A DNA stretch of 64,000 nucleotides from positions 23,732,094-23,796,093 of the forward strand of contig NC_051431.1 of assembly GCF_001649575.2 (NCBI RefSeq), written 5' to 3'. Each line of letters starts with the position of its first letter. Within the stretch, counting starts at the first letter, position 1. The position numbers were made by a program, and so were the translations under genes. Below are positions 1 through 11,211 of the stretch, piece by piece. Under the pieces are notes generated by a model that worked only from the letters and a program-made list of their open reading frames with translations, was not told the DNA's origin and ran no database searches. The stretch is from Kryptolebias marmoratus (taxonomy: Eukaryota > Chordata > Actinopteri > Cyprinodontiformes > Rivulidae).

Positions 1-36
1 AGTATGGAGGTGGCAGCATCATGCTGTGGGAATGTC
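1..36 (+). mobile_element. Tc1-like transposase fragment at window edge
   Basis: Bases 1-36 read as [11 protein letters not shown], the GGG..WG region before the second catalytic Asp of fish Tc1 transposases, then run into poly-T. It is a remnant cut by the window start. Confidence 0.6.
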
Positions 37-2255
37 TTTTTTTTTTTTTTTTTAAACAAAAACTGGAAATTAGTCAGAACAGAAGGAGATGATAGAGCTA
101 TATACAGGCAGATTCTCGAGCCCTTCGGTTGTTGTTTTTTTAACTTAGGTTTACCTTTCAACCTTGAGTATGCAACCAGGGCAACAGTTGAGTCGCTTAA
201 ATGGAAGCATTTAAACGCCAAAGCTCAGGTTATGTTTCCATTTCAAATCTGTGGTAAAATAACCTAAAGACTGGTGTAGAGTCGGAGTGCTTTTGCCTCG
301 AGGAGTGAGCGAATATCTTGGATGTGGCTAACAGGATTGCAGCTGTAGGTTTTCTGGTTTCATTTTTGGGTTCATCTTTAAAAATATGCACTTCCTTCCA
401 AAATAAATAAATAAATAAAAAGCAAGCATGTTGGTTAATCAAATTATTTCCAGCCCCTCTAACATTTCATCTCATCTCCAGCTTGTAGGGCTACGTGGAG
501 AACAAAGTGCTCGTGTGGAAACATGACGCCAAGATAAATCTTATTGTGCGGGTAGAATATCACGGTGTAATAACTGATCTGAGTAAAGATTTAGACTTTC
601 AAATGAGTGTGGATTAATAGTAGCGGGTGGTTTTCAGATTAATCAGATGTCAGACTTAACACGAAAAGCACCTAAACCCCCAACTGAGCCGCTTTAAAAC
701 TCAAGTTACTGATGCCAAATGTTTGGTTTCATTTGGGTTTTATGTCATTTGGAAGAAGAGCAACAAGGAAGACCTACCTGTCAGCGTCCAAAGAATCAGC
801 AAGGGATATTTCATCGTGTCGGAGCTCCTGGATGCTTTCTGATGAGAGAAGGAAATACTCTGAGAGTTCACCACAAGCAACAGCAAACAGACTCCGGAAG
901 AAACCGGAAGGGGGGCCATTTTCTGCGTCTCGTCAACCATTTTATTCTTCTGAACCACAACAGCTAACTCGTGACTGAGGACAAGATTCTGGCTGCCGTT
1001 ACAGGATGTTCATTTCAAGTAACCAAACGTAGAAACACACAAACTTCAGGTTTAGTTGATTAAAAAATAAACACACATTCATTTGTTTCTTTGGGGGGTG
1101 AAGTTGTAGGGCGTACAAAACGTCCTGAAAATGGGTTAAACACATTTATGATTCTACTTATTATTGGAAAAAAAAAGCACTGACCTTAAAGCTGAGTGTT
1201 GCTGAGTTTTCAGCCTGTTTCTGGCTGCTGTCGAAGCGCCTCCGTCTGCGTTTGAGTGAAAAGGAAGTTAATGTGATTGGTTTGTCGTCGATCTCACCAG
1301 GCACCAGTTATTTTTGCCTTTTATGTTCGACAAGTTCAAATGAATTTTTATAAACTGCAGTTAATCATCATTGGCAACGCTGTGAATGCAGGACTTTTAT
1401 TTTTTTAGTAGTTGGATGATCTATAAGATGTAGTAATACTGCTTTGTTCGTTCATTTAAACAAAAATACAACATTTTGTGCATTTGCAACCAAAAAAAAC
1501 CAACTGATGAACTGTCAGTTCATCGTTCAAACACACTAGGACTTGATATCTAAGGTTCAAATAAGAGTTTATAGGCAACAAAATAACTGCAAATCTTGTT
1601 TTTTTTCCTTTCCACATTTCCATTATTTAGTTTCTCATCAAACCCTGAGCAACAGTCAGACTAAAACCAGTGATTATGAAGATAAAGTGTTGGGTTTAGC
1701 AGAAATGACTGATCATTTTTTTCCCCCACATTAAATGTTGTTATGGAAAACGTGTGCCGGTAATGAGCAGCTCCATCTGGTAAAACAAAGAAACAAACAC
1801 ACCCCGTGCTTGTTCAGATGAATATTTCAATTCCCCATAAGTTTTAAATGCCCATCCCCCACCCCCTGTGTGTGTGTGTGTGTGTGTGTGTGAGCGCCAG
1901 GTTGAATTCCCTGTTCAGCACCAAAGCAGTAGCAAAGAGAGAAACCTAAAGTAGAGACGAGCTCCCACAACACAATTCTGCTTCCTGTGAGAAAAGCCAC
2001 AGCAACCTGTGACCCAGAGCGCACACCTGGCGCGCACACACACACACACACACACTGCTCTTCTGCACCTGCTTTTAAAAGCTTGTCTTCCTCGCCAAAT
2101 GCGACAATGTTTACAGACACTTTCTACTTGTTCTGTGTAAGAAACGCACACCGCCCTCCTAACTCACATAATCCATATTCACCGGTTTATAAATCCACTG
2201 CACAGCGCCCCCTGGTGAGCAGCAGATCGACACGGCATGCTTAGCAAATTCGTTG
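37..2255. other. Intergenic region downstream of tmem25
   Basis: No gene recognised. It holds poly-T and poly-A runs, a TG microsatellite at 1867-1892 and a CA microsatellite at 2034-2055. Short reading frames here have no recognisable similarity. Confidence 0.6.
1867..2055. repeat. Inverted TG/CA microsatellites with GCGCCAGG flanks
   Basis: A (TG)13 tract at 1867-1892 followed by AGCGCCAGG, and a (CA)n tract at 2034-2055 preceded by CCTGGCGC. The two are inverted copies about 140 nt apart. Confidence 0.75.
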
Positions 2256-2275
2256 CATACAATCTTAGCATCTTC

Positions 2276-2281
2276 TTTATT
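2276..2281 (-). terminator. tmem25: tmem25 poly(A) signal candidate
   Basis: AATAAA on the minus strand about 430 nt after the tmem25 stop, giving a 3'UTR of roughly 450 nt. It is the first canonical hexamer I see downstream in that direction. Confidence 0.5.
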
Positions 2282-2708
2282 AGACTCCTCTTTTATACAC
2301 ATATACATATGCATACAAATATACAATACAAGACATGTTGCATGTCCATAAACAGTTATATCATCTATATTTACGCACCACCTTATTTCAGATATTACTT
2401 GTCAAAACGTAACAGTCTGCTGTTAGCGCAGAGCAATAAATGCATTCAGAAGAAACGACATTATGAGCATGAGGTTACAGAAAATGATGCGACGGGCTCT
2501 GAATGGTTGAGACAACGTGTCAGCAGCGCAAACAGGTTGGTTCTGTGGATTATAAAATAATGTCCGGCCTTCAAAGTTGGGATATAATCTGAGACCTGGC
2601 TCCAGCTTGAAGGTGATGTCCATTGGCCTGAGTGGCAGTTGTTTGTGTTCCCTTTGAGTCGGCGCCGTTGTTAACAGTGTTTCTCCATGCACATACGGTA
2701 GATGTCAG

Positions 2709-2782
2709 TCAGAGCCAGATTTCCTCACTGCTTGTGCTGTTCACTTTATAGATGTAGCCCACCATGGGATATCTGGCGAAAC
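2709..2782 (-). CDS. tmem25: tmem25 last coding exon
   Basis: 74 coding nt: FARYPMVGYIYKVNSTSSEE then IWL and TGA at 2709-2711. GYIYxVxS and the EIWL end match TMEM25. Acceptor GTTTGCCTCCAG. Confidence 0.93.
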
Positions 2783-5700
2783 CTGGAGGCAAACCACATA
2801 CACACATCGTGCCGTTCCTGTGTCAAGACATTTCAATTCGTCGTGCGCAAACCCCAACAGGTTCAGAGTTTTACATTCTGACCTCTCGCTGCGTAGATTA
2901 AAGAGAGATCTTCGTCGTCCTCCTCTTTTTTGGCCTCTCCCACTCTGTTCTTCTGGGCCGCTCCTCGAGCTAAAAAGCGTGGAAACAGGAGCGAGTCACA
3001 CACATGACCACGCCATACATGGGGGGATGGTTTGGGGGGGAAATGCAGTTTGGTAAATGCAACTGTAAGCCGGAGCATTTGTTCCCAAACATTTTTTTTA
3101 GAACAATCATCACCTCAGAAAACACTTAGCCCTCCTTAAACCACCTTTATGACAGACATTAAAAACCAGAACCGCAAGCTTCAAATGAATATCTGACAGA
3201 AACGAGTAAACTGGATTTGTTGTTGAGAACAGCATCATATTCACTGCGCTCTGGGCTCTTCCCCTGCCTCACAACAAACTGCTTTGCGAGCAGCTCCTAC
3301 AGAGCCTGTGCAGCCTGCATCAAATAATCCCAAGTTGTTCGCCAAGCTTCCCTTTTTACTTTTGTCCGATGTTTTGTGATTCCTGTTAAAAGTGGAATAT
3401 TTTCCTCTAAAAATCAGCGGAAAAATAGCAATCTCGTGTTTGGCAAAAAGGCTGTATCATCAGGGGACAAACCAAACCTGTAACTTCATCGTTTAAAAAC
3501 CGGAACCGAGTTCCAAATGATTAGCAGCAATTAGAGGAAGTTGTGAGCCGGGTAGGTCGCTATTACAGGTTGAATGGTTTAGTGAGGTCCTCAGATTGGC
3601 TCTGCTGGGGTCAACAATGGCCCTAGTGGAGCTCAGAGATGACAATAAAACTATATTTTTCAGAGGAAATATGAGTAAGTCCTCCCATCTGTCTCTCTCC
3701 TGGGGTTCCAATATGAGGTGCATCCTCTCGTTGCCTAGGTAACCGTCTCTCAGTCCCCCATTCAGTGACGAAATGCCTTTTTGATGCAGCTTGCCCGGAC
3801 CCATCTACCCACCGAACGTACCTCCACGTGCTCCTAACTGCCTCATTTCTAAAGTCCTGACGAGGTTTAACAAAGAGTCACCTGTGGAGGTTTGGAGCAA
3901 AGCACAGTCCGGGTTCAAACTTGGGAACTCAGTTTCTAGTGTGGTAAGATATGGAGATAAATTAGTCTTTAAAGTGTTCACAAAAAGGTGTGCAAGATTT
4001 ATATGTGTACACTAAGATCCACAAGCATACAACAAGATTAACAAATGCATTAACCGCTTTTCAAACGTACACATTTCTCTCCAGTCCTTTTCTCCAGCAG
4101 TCACTGTCCGAGAGGCGGGGGACACCCTGGACAGGTCGCAAGTCCATCACAGGGACACACAAAGACAAACGAGACAAACAACCATTCACACTCTAATTCT
4201 CACGTAGGGACAATTTTAGAGTTCCCAATGAACCTGACATGTATGTTTTTGGTCTGTGGGAAGAAACTGGAGCACCTGGAGAAACTACTCATAAAAAACT
4301 GTCAAATGTACGTGCACGAATCCCCTGCTGCGTGCTAATTAGTCAATACAAGCGCCTGAGACTTTTAGACTTTCTTCAGGCCCCAGATTGACAAATGTAA
4401 TGCTGTGTTCAAGACCGGCGAAAAGCTGGGACATCTGCACCCAGCTATCAGACATGGATAGCACTTTTATGAATCTTATTGTACGCGTTGGTGAATACTT
4501 TTGAGACTCATTTATCATCATGGTATGACTTTCTTTATCCTATTCTTTATCTGAGAATACGTACAATATGTACTATGTTAACACTGTGCTAACCGCATGT
4601 AGCTGTATGCAATGTGTGGCAAATTGACATCCATCATGGCGGAATAAACCGTCTGTAAAGACTTCGCTGACGATGTTTAGGAAGCCACTGGCACAGCAGT
4701 CCATTGCTGACCCCTTCAGTTTCTTCAGGGTTTCTGAAAACATTCTTTGTTGGACTTTTGAGTTGAGTTGTTGGAGCAAAGACTGAAATTTGCTTGAACC
4801 TCTTGTTTTTGGTGGTTTCTTTGATTAGCTTTCCATCCCAGCTTATTTTATGGCAGTTCATTACCTTCTTCAAAAGGGAAAGTTTGGTCACGTTTTGTCA
4901 AATAGTTAATGGATAGTACCTTAGCTGTGATGTCAGTCATAGAGCACAGATTACGGAGAAAAGGGCGCAAGTCTTTGTCCAAGCAGGGTTAATAGCTAGT
5001 CAGGCTTTTTCAGGCTTAAAAGCCAACTCTGTTTTAAAATTTATATAGCATTGTGAAACAACCCTTCATTAGCTAATGCTTTATGACTCATGTCACAGCT
5101 GATGAACTACTAACTATTGAGAACTATCTGACAGAACATCACTGCAAAATACGACCAGACTATTCCTTTAAAGAGGTACTACCAGTGGTAAACCCTTTGA
5201 TATCCTTGATGCTAAAGCAAGTTAACCACGTCGTAATCTAAACATTTAAAGGAAACCAGATAAACACTCATTAACAGATACAATCATTTTAAAGGTGTGT
5301 GCATTCTTTTGAAGTCCATGAATAAAACTGATCATTAAACAGACATCTATCCTATATAAATTTCACCTCATATTTCCACATGTTAGAAAACAAACATATT
5401 TGTGATTTAGCCATACATATAAGAGCAATAAAACACTTTTTTTTCTTTTAGCTGTGAAGAATAATGCATGAAGACTTTATTAACACTAAATGTGTAAGTT
5501 TAACGTCATTCTACCGACAGAAATATTGATTATTTTCTGAATGTAATTCGGAAAAGTTGGGATGCTCCATGAAATCCAATACTTTCACAAAGGCTGCAGA
5601 TTATAACATGGAAATGCCACTAGGGGGCAAAAATAGCTTTTAATTGAGTGTAAAAAAACAAGCAACATATCTGTACTCACTGATTGAATTTGCCACTTTA

Positions 5701-8700
5701 TTGTGACACACTTATTAACTTATCAGTTTAGTTGTCATGATGATATATTTGATCAAATAATCTGTGCCCTCACTGTGTTTTCAGCTTGAATGTTTTGTTC
5801 TTGTGTCTTAATTTTCAAAGTACTGCACTTCACTTTATGGTCTGCATTTTTAATATTTTCCATAGTATGCACAGAGATAAAGTACTAGCTGTTTGTTGCA
5901 CCTCTAGCCTCTTCCGTCTAAGCTTTTGTTGTTGTTGTTGTTGAAGCGGAGGAAACTTACCTCTTCTCAGAGTGCTGAGGTCGTTGAGCTGCATGTTGGA
6001 CGGCAGAGACATGTTCTCGCGGCGGATGTGGACCTGATCTGCTTTGTCAGTCTTCAGATTTGCTGACTCGCTGTGTGGACAATATGAAGAGATAGTAAAC
6101 TTGGATCAGAGGCGGTATTGATCTGTGGAGGGTTGTAGTTTTCGTAGGAGCATAAAAGAGCTTTCAACAGTGTTTTCTTTCATTCCGCTAATGGAAGGAG
6201 ACGAGACGCGGCGTAAAGGTGAGCCAAAATTGCCTGTGGGGTGTTAGAGAAAAGTAAAAAAAACTATAATAATATTTGCTACAATACAAAGTTTGTAATG
6301 TAATTAACAGTGAATCAAAGGGATTTTAATCCCGCACAATTTCCAAGTTGATTTTAACATGCATTATGGAGCCTTCAATAGCTGTTTAATACATTATAGC
6401 TTTCCAAAAACCTGATATTGTCAAACATTCAGTGTGTATGATGTGCTAAACTGCATTGTGATCCCAAAAGGAACAGGCCAACAAGGAACATACCTAATCC
6501 TGTTTGTTTTTTTAATGAAAATGTTACACATGGGGAATTATGGTTGTTTTGTTTTTTATTTTGCTTGCTTTATAGTTTTGTGTGGTGTGTTTATGTTTGC
6601 TTTATAGTTTTTGCATGTTTTGTTTTTCTTTTGGCGTCTTGGGCGCGCTGGGTTAAGGAGTTCTGGGGACGAAGAGCCGGTAATTAGCTGCACGTGCGGA
6701 AGCTGATTGAAGCCAGGATATAAGGGAGCCTTTAGGAAAGGGCGGGGAACTAGGTTCCGCAGGTGACGGAGACGGGCATGCTGTGGAGCGAGAGACGCGC
6801 TGAGTCCGCACGCCAGGCATGGAGCACCGGGAAGAGAGCAGATGGCCCAATATAAAGGATGAGGGCAGAGGTGGACCTCTGCCCGCGCCTGTGAGTAGCG
6901 CTCTGTTTTGGTCAGAGAGTAGCTGCGTAAAAGACGCCTTCCGATGGGGGCGGGGTCTTGGTGCGGGGATGCTGGCGTTCTCCTGCTTCTTTCTTTTAGC
7001 TGGATCGAGCAGAGAGGGGGCGTGGCACGCCTAAGTGCGGAGCAGGGCTGGAGCGTCGCGGAGCCAGCTGTGGAACTGGCCAGAGGGTGCGCTACAGAGT
7101 GATCGCTTCCACCAGAAAAGCATAAGAAGAGCCCGACCTGCAATATTTGACTGGTGACGTGGAAAGACAATTCTGGAACCTGGGATTTTAAGAAAAGAAA
7201 AGACGATTGGTTTTAGTGTGTCACGATTAAGTTGACCTTTTGTTTTAATAAATCATTTTATTACGTGCCTGCTCCTACTGTTTGGGCCTTTAGTTGCTTG
7301 CCCCTTGTGTCAAGGACAGAGTCTGCGGCCATATTGGTCACAAAAAGATAAAAAAAAAAAGATAAAATGTCAATCTGCCTCTTTAAATATGGCAAAACCA
7401 GCTGGTTGGCTGAACTAATACTGATAAACCTTTTCATCCTGCCACTCACTCAGATGGTAGCTTTCGCCAGCAAAATCAGTGTTCATCAGTCTTAAAAGTT
7501 CAAAAAGTGTGTATCTATCCCTATTTTTCCTACCGACTGAATTTCCACCTGTCTTCTTGATCTGTGTCACTTGCTCTGTCAAAGATTATTGAACACTGAT
7601 CGGATTATTTACCTTTTCGTAGTCATTAGAATCTCCACGGGCTCATCTGTAACACAAGGAAGGTGTTTTAAAAACGGGCTGAAGCAGTGACAGCAGTTCA
7701 AGCTACAAACAAGTTTCCAGCTTGTTCCGTAGAAGCGAACTCCGTTCTCACCGATGGACTTGCTCTTGTTTTTGTGCATAAGGCAGAGAACTATCAGGCT
7801 GAGGATGAGGAGGGCCATGAAGGCCATGGCTCCTCCAGTGACTATTCCAAACATGGGTACCTCCACACGAGACTGCAGGAACTCTGCAGAGAGAAGGAGG
7901 TTAAAAAGAACAATTCACATTTTGCAAAATTTACATTTACTTCCTCTTTGAGAGGACCCAATGGTTAATGTGTATCACCAATAAAATGGCAGGTTTAGTT
8001 CAAGTTAGCTCACACACACAAAAGACAGAGAAAATATAACAACAATCACTTCTACACTGCTTATTAAGAAAGTCCAAAAAATATATTTATTGTGAAGTTG
8101 CAGATTTAGAGGTAGACGTAGTACTTAATTTAAAAAACAAAAACGATTTAAAGCCTAAAAGAAGGGCAATAATGTTTTGTGTCTGTCTATGTGTGTGTGT
8201 TCCTCTGTCTGTCTGGTACCAAAATATCTTGTGAACTACTGAACAGGTTTTAATGAAAGTCTCAAAAAATAATCACTAGTTGTACTGCAACTGACTGACG
8301 TTTGGAGTCAACCCAGTTCAAGATGTCTGCTACATCTAATCAACCCTGGAAAACACAAAAAAAGGCTATAAATTTAGAGATGTTGCGCTAAATTTTGGTG
8401 TGGTAGTAGCTGAAGGTCGTTTTACAAATCCTACTCTGAGCATAACAGCTTGCAAATATAACGTGAGGTTGTGCATAATGTTATTTCCAGGATCCGACCA
8501 AAACGGCAAACATTCTGTCATTTCCAAACAAAAGGTGAGCTTAGTTTCAAGTTCTGGCACCAAGCGATGTGATTCTTTCAATTGCCGGTAATAATAAGCT
8601 TTTAGTTTAATTTTTTTTAAATTTTATTCTGTAAAAGTCTTTCTCTTGGAGAGCAAGAAGAATTACTTGTAATGTTTTAAAGGATGTAATGTTATAAAAG

Positions 8701-11074
8701 CTAAGGGGACAAGCTAACTAGCTGCAGCTGTCAGCCAGCTAACCACTATATCACAGGGACGCATCTTCTGTTGGTGCCACAATCTAAATAACAACTTTGG
8801 CATTTGTTGAAATTTCCACAGAAATATATTATAAAAAAATTGAAATTTTTTTTGTGATTAGCTAAGATAAAAAGCTTTGATAGTATCAAGAAAGCCAGAG
8901 TTACACTTGAATGCAGGGCCACGTTGAGGAGCTCATACTGTAGTATGGAGTATTTTGGTAATGAGAGACCCATGCTATCTTGAATTACACCTAACAGATG
9001 TTTTTTTTTTGTGAGAAGCGCTGACACTACCTCTGTAGTGCTCATTTTACACACCTTCATCAGACGGCTGAAGGATAAACTCACCCCCACCACAGCCTTT
9101 CTGATCCTGCTGCATCCAAGATCTGGCACAGCTTTGTTGAGAAGACATGGCGACTATGAGAGCGAGTCACCTTATTTAACGCTAAGGGATCAAAATATAA
9201 TGTTTATACAGCAAATGTGCATCTGTGACTTCACCTCTGATACCTAGTTTTGGTCTAGGGTCAGAGGAGACTCGTTCTCTTACTGTATGTATTAAACTCG
9301 CAAGTTTTAGATAGATGTTATAAACTCAGAACAGCTATGACTGTTTTAGATTGACTATAAAAGATGCAATAACTAACTGCTGTTTTCATTCACACCTCTG
9401 AAGCCTCCAGATCAGCAAGCTGACAGCTTCTCTGCTTTTATAAAAAAGGTATTCTTCCTACCTGCTGATGATTAGGGAAGCCGCTACAAACCTTTTTAAT
9501 TGGAATAGAAGCAGTGAGAATGTATTTTTGTGGAATAAATTTTGATGCTGTGAGGTTTGGTAAGGATTGGAAGAGGTACTGATTTATCCAGAAGTTCTGA
9601 AACGCCTGGATGAAGAGTTTTATTTAAGGCGTGCGATCACTAACCTGCCAGAGTGAGGTTGCTCTGCACCGTTCCCACACTGTTGCTGGCGTTCAGTGTG
9701 ATGTTCCCTGATAAACGGCTCAGCGTGACCCTCAGCGTGTGATTGGTCAGCCAGGGGTAGCTCCGTGAGTCCAGGATGAGGAAGTCGGAGGTGTTGGCCA
9801 CCTGCTGGCCCGACTGGTCGACGAAGGTGATGGTGGCGGGGGGGTTGGAGCGAACCAAGGCAAACAGGACCAGGGAGAGGCCGGGGTCTGAGGTTTGACT
9901 GTAGTGGGCATTTACCCTGAGGATCTCTGGCTGGACTGGGACACAGAGGACAGAAGCAGCTTTACCGACTCTGCCAACTGAAACAAGATGGGTCTACTTA
10001 CAGTGCCTGAAATGTCTCACTCAGACTCACACTGGACATTGAGCGTGACCGTGGCGTTGTAACTTTTTCCCGTCCTGGGGTTGGACGCGGCGCACACCAG
10101 CTCCTTGTCCCACTTCCTGGCTTGCAGGGCGAAGGTGCTGTTGCGACGGCCCCCCGGTCTCAAGACCTCGGGATCTTTACGCGGCGTCGGCGTCAACACC
10201 AGACGGCCCCGACTCGGGGGCGGCTCCTGCTGCTGCTCGCCGTTCAGGTACCAGGTCAGTAGCGGCGGGGCTCGGGGATCCCAGCCGTCTGACCGGCAGC
10301 TGAACGTGTGCGTCATGTTCTCCTGAAGCGTCACAGCTGCCTGCTGACGCCCGTCAATTTTAGGAGCGGGCTCAATCTTACCTGTGGTTAAGAACAAGTG
10401 ACATTACTTTTTGATATCACATTTTCCCAAAATTTGAATGACAGGATGTACATCTACAACTGATTAACTTTTGGAGCCAACCCAATTCAAGATGGTCACC
10501 ACAGTCAATTTTACAGCTACTGATTTGGTGTGATAGTAACTAAGGGTCATCCTCAACTCACTAGATCTTTGTTAAAACCTCTGTTACTAACTGTTGAGAG
10601 TCTGTCTGTCTGTTAGCGAAATATCTAATGAACCACTGGACAGAATTTAAATAAACTTTCAGAAAGTGATCACCGGATTTACATATACTACTGATTTGTA
10701 AATTCAACATGGTGACCAAAGCAAAACCGACTTTAGGAAACTGAGCGCTACACATTGCTTTAAATCTTTGCCTAAAATTTTGATCTAAACTGTTGAAGTC
10801 AGTCCTGTTTGTTGGCCAAATATCTCATGAACCACTGAGCAGATTTCAATGCGGTCTTGTGGGGTCTTCAGTTTCTTTTTTTTGGTCAAATATGCGGTGG
10901 TGTTTACCAAGAGCCTTTCTCTGGTTAAATTTCAGTGATTAAGTGAAACAATCATGCATCGCATTCAAGTGTTGAGCTGCTGACATATGTCCTACCTGTC
11001 CAGGACAAGGCCAGTGTGTTGAAGAACACAACAGCTGAGCCTGATGTCCACGTTCTGACACACACACTCTCCAT
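2709..11074 (-). CDS. tmem25: Transmembrane protein 25 (Ig superfamily), 8 coding exons
   Basis: Single-pass type I membrane protein. Mammalian TMEM25 is reported in late endosomes of neurons and affects NMDA-receptor GluN2B turnover. Exons (minus strand): 10996-11074, 10031-10381, 9645-9935, 7752-7883, 7613-7646, 5961-6070, 2883-2969, 2709-2782. All are GT-AG and in phase, 1158 nt, 385 residues. Order: signal peptide, first Ig domain (THTFSC...ELVCAASNPRTG), second Ig-like segment (LVLFALVRSNPPATITF, SYPWLTNHTLRVTL) with several N-glycosylation sequons, one transmembrane helix (ALLILSLIVLCLM), a basic stop-transfer (HKNKSKS), then the cytoplasmic tail with ENMSLPSNMQLNDL and the C-terminus VGYIYKVNSTSSEEIWL. 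The tail strings match TMEM25 and not other Ig proteins. The start is the ATG at 11074, which gives a hydrophobic leader. Confidence 0.95.
2883..2969 (-). CDS. tmem25: tmem25 exon: acidic tail
   Basis: 87-nt exon: RGAAQKNRVGEAKKEEDDED then LSLIYAAR plus one base. Acceptor ACGCTTTTTAG, donor GTCAGA. It is weakly conserved. It is called from phase, splice sites and its place between recognised exons. Confidence 0.8.
2970..5960 (-). other. tmem25: tmem25 intron
   Basis: A 3-kb intron before the acidic-tail exon. It holds a dispersed repeat at 4107-4300 and a GTT microsatellite at its 5' side (about 5927-5942). A 103-codon minus frame at 3493-3804 has no recognisable similarity. Confidence 0.7.
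4107..4300 (+). repeat. Common teleost dispersed repeat (ACCCTGGACAGGTCGC type)
   Basis: Contains CACCCTGGACAGGTCGCAAG, then CCATTCACACTC, GACAATTTTAGAG and TGTGGGAAGAAACTGGAG in the order found in a very abundant fish repeat. I cannot assign its class. Confidence 0.5.
5961..6070 (-). CDS. tmem25: tmem25 exon: ENMSLPSNMQLNDL
   Basis: 110-nt exon: ESANLKTDKADQVHIRREN then MSLPSNMQLNDLSTLRR. It is nearly identical to the mammalian cytoplasmic tail at this point. Acceptor GTCCACACAG, donor GTAAGT. Confidence 0.95.
6545..7262 (+). mobile_element. LTR-like or retroelement-like island
   Basis: A GC-rich block inside an AT-rich tmem25 intron. It starts with a repeated GCTTTATAGTTTT motif, has TATA-like ATATAAG near 6719 and TATAAAGG near 6852, and ends with AATAAA at 7247-7252. 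This order resembles the U3-R-U5 layout of a solo LTR. No flanking duplication or internal genes were identified. Confidence 0.35.
7613..7646 (-). CDS. tmem25: tmem25 34-nt exon
   Basis: Tiny exon encoding EPVEILMTTK with partial codons at both ends. Acceptor TTGTGTTACAG, donor GTAAAT. It is needed to keep phase between the membrane exon and the MSLPSN exon. Confidence 0.85.
7752..7883 (-). CDS. tmem25: tmem25 exon: transmembrane helix
   Basis: 132-nt exon: EFLQSRVEVPMFGIVTGGAM leading into the membrane helix MALLILSLIVLCLM and the basic HKNKSKSI. Donor GTGAGA. Confidence 0.95.
8180..8475 (+). repeat. Unclassified dispersed repeat, copy A
   Basis: Shares with copies B-E the strings AAAATATCT.GTGAACTACTG, GGAGTCAACCCAGTTCAAGA, TGGCTATAA-like and TTGGTGTGGTAGTAGCTGA. 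Lies in a tmem25 intron. Confidence 0.7.
9645..9935 (-). CDS. tmem25: tmem25 exon: second Ig-like segment
   Basis: 291-nt exon: QPEILRVNAHYSQTSDPGL, LVLFALVRSNPPATITFVDQ, NTSDFLILDSRSYPWLTNHT. Sequons include NTS, NHT, NIT, NAS and NLT. Confidence 0.95.
10031..10381 (-). CDS. tmem25: tmem25 exon: first Ig domain
   Basis: 351-nt exon starting KIEPAPKIDGRQQAAVTLQE. The Cys of HTFSC and the Cys of ELVCAAS form the expected Ig disulfide pair, and LTWYLNG supplies the core Trp. It ends LNVQ plus one base. Confidence 0.94.
10430..10880 (+). repeat. Unclassified dispersed repeat, copy B (tandem)
   Basis: The AAATATCT.ATGAACCACTG motif occurs at about 10619 and again at about 10814. A partial unit (GGAGCCAACCCAATTCAAGA) lies before them. 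Head-to-tail units in the intron between the tmem25 signal-peptide and first Ig exons. Confidence 0.7.
10996..11074 (-). CDS. tmem25: tmem25 exon: signal peptide
   Basis: 79 coding nt from the ATG: MESVCVRTWTSGSAVVFFNT, LALSWT, then one base. The hydrophobic core fits a signal peptide. The reading frame is open upstream to an acceptor at 11111 (TTGTCTAAGCAG), so the exon probably has 36 nt of 5'UTR and is preceded by a noncoding exon. Confidence 0.85.
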
Positions 11075-11211
11075 ACTGGCCAAAGCACCCACACACAAGC
11101 GCACATCTACCTGCTTAGACAAGAAATTAACTCATTTAATCAAAAAAATGTAAAAAAAAATCTGGTTACACATGGTTACACAGAATTACATGTGCTGTTT
11201 AACTGCATTAC

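Noticed and set aside
3493..3804. 103-codon minus-strand frame in a tmem25 intron
   Set aside because: No recognisable domain and no clear splice-site pair needed by the tmem25 phases, which already close without it.
6556..7170. 204-codon minus-strand frame over the LTR-like island
   Set aside because: Frame is a by-product of GC-rich sequence; residues are Pro/Ser/Leu rich without similarity, and the island reads better as a plus-strand element.
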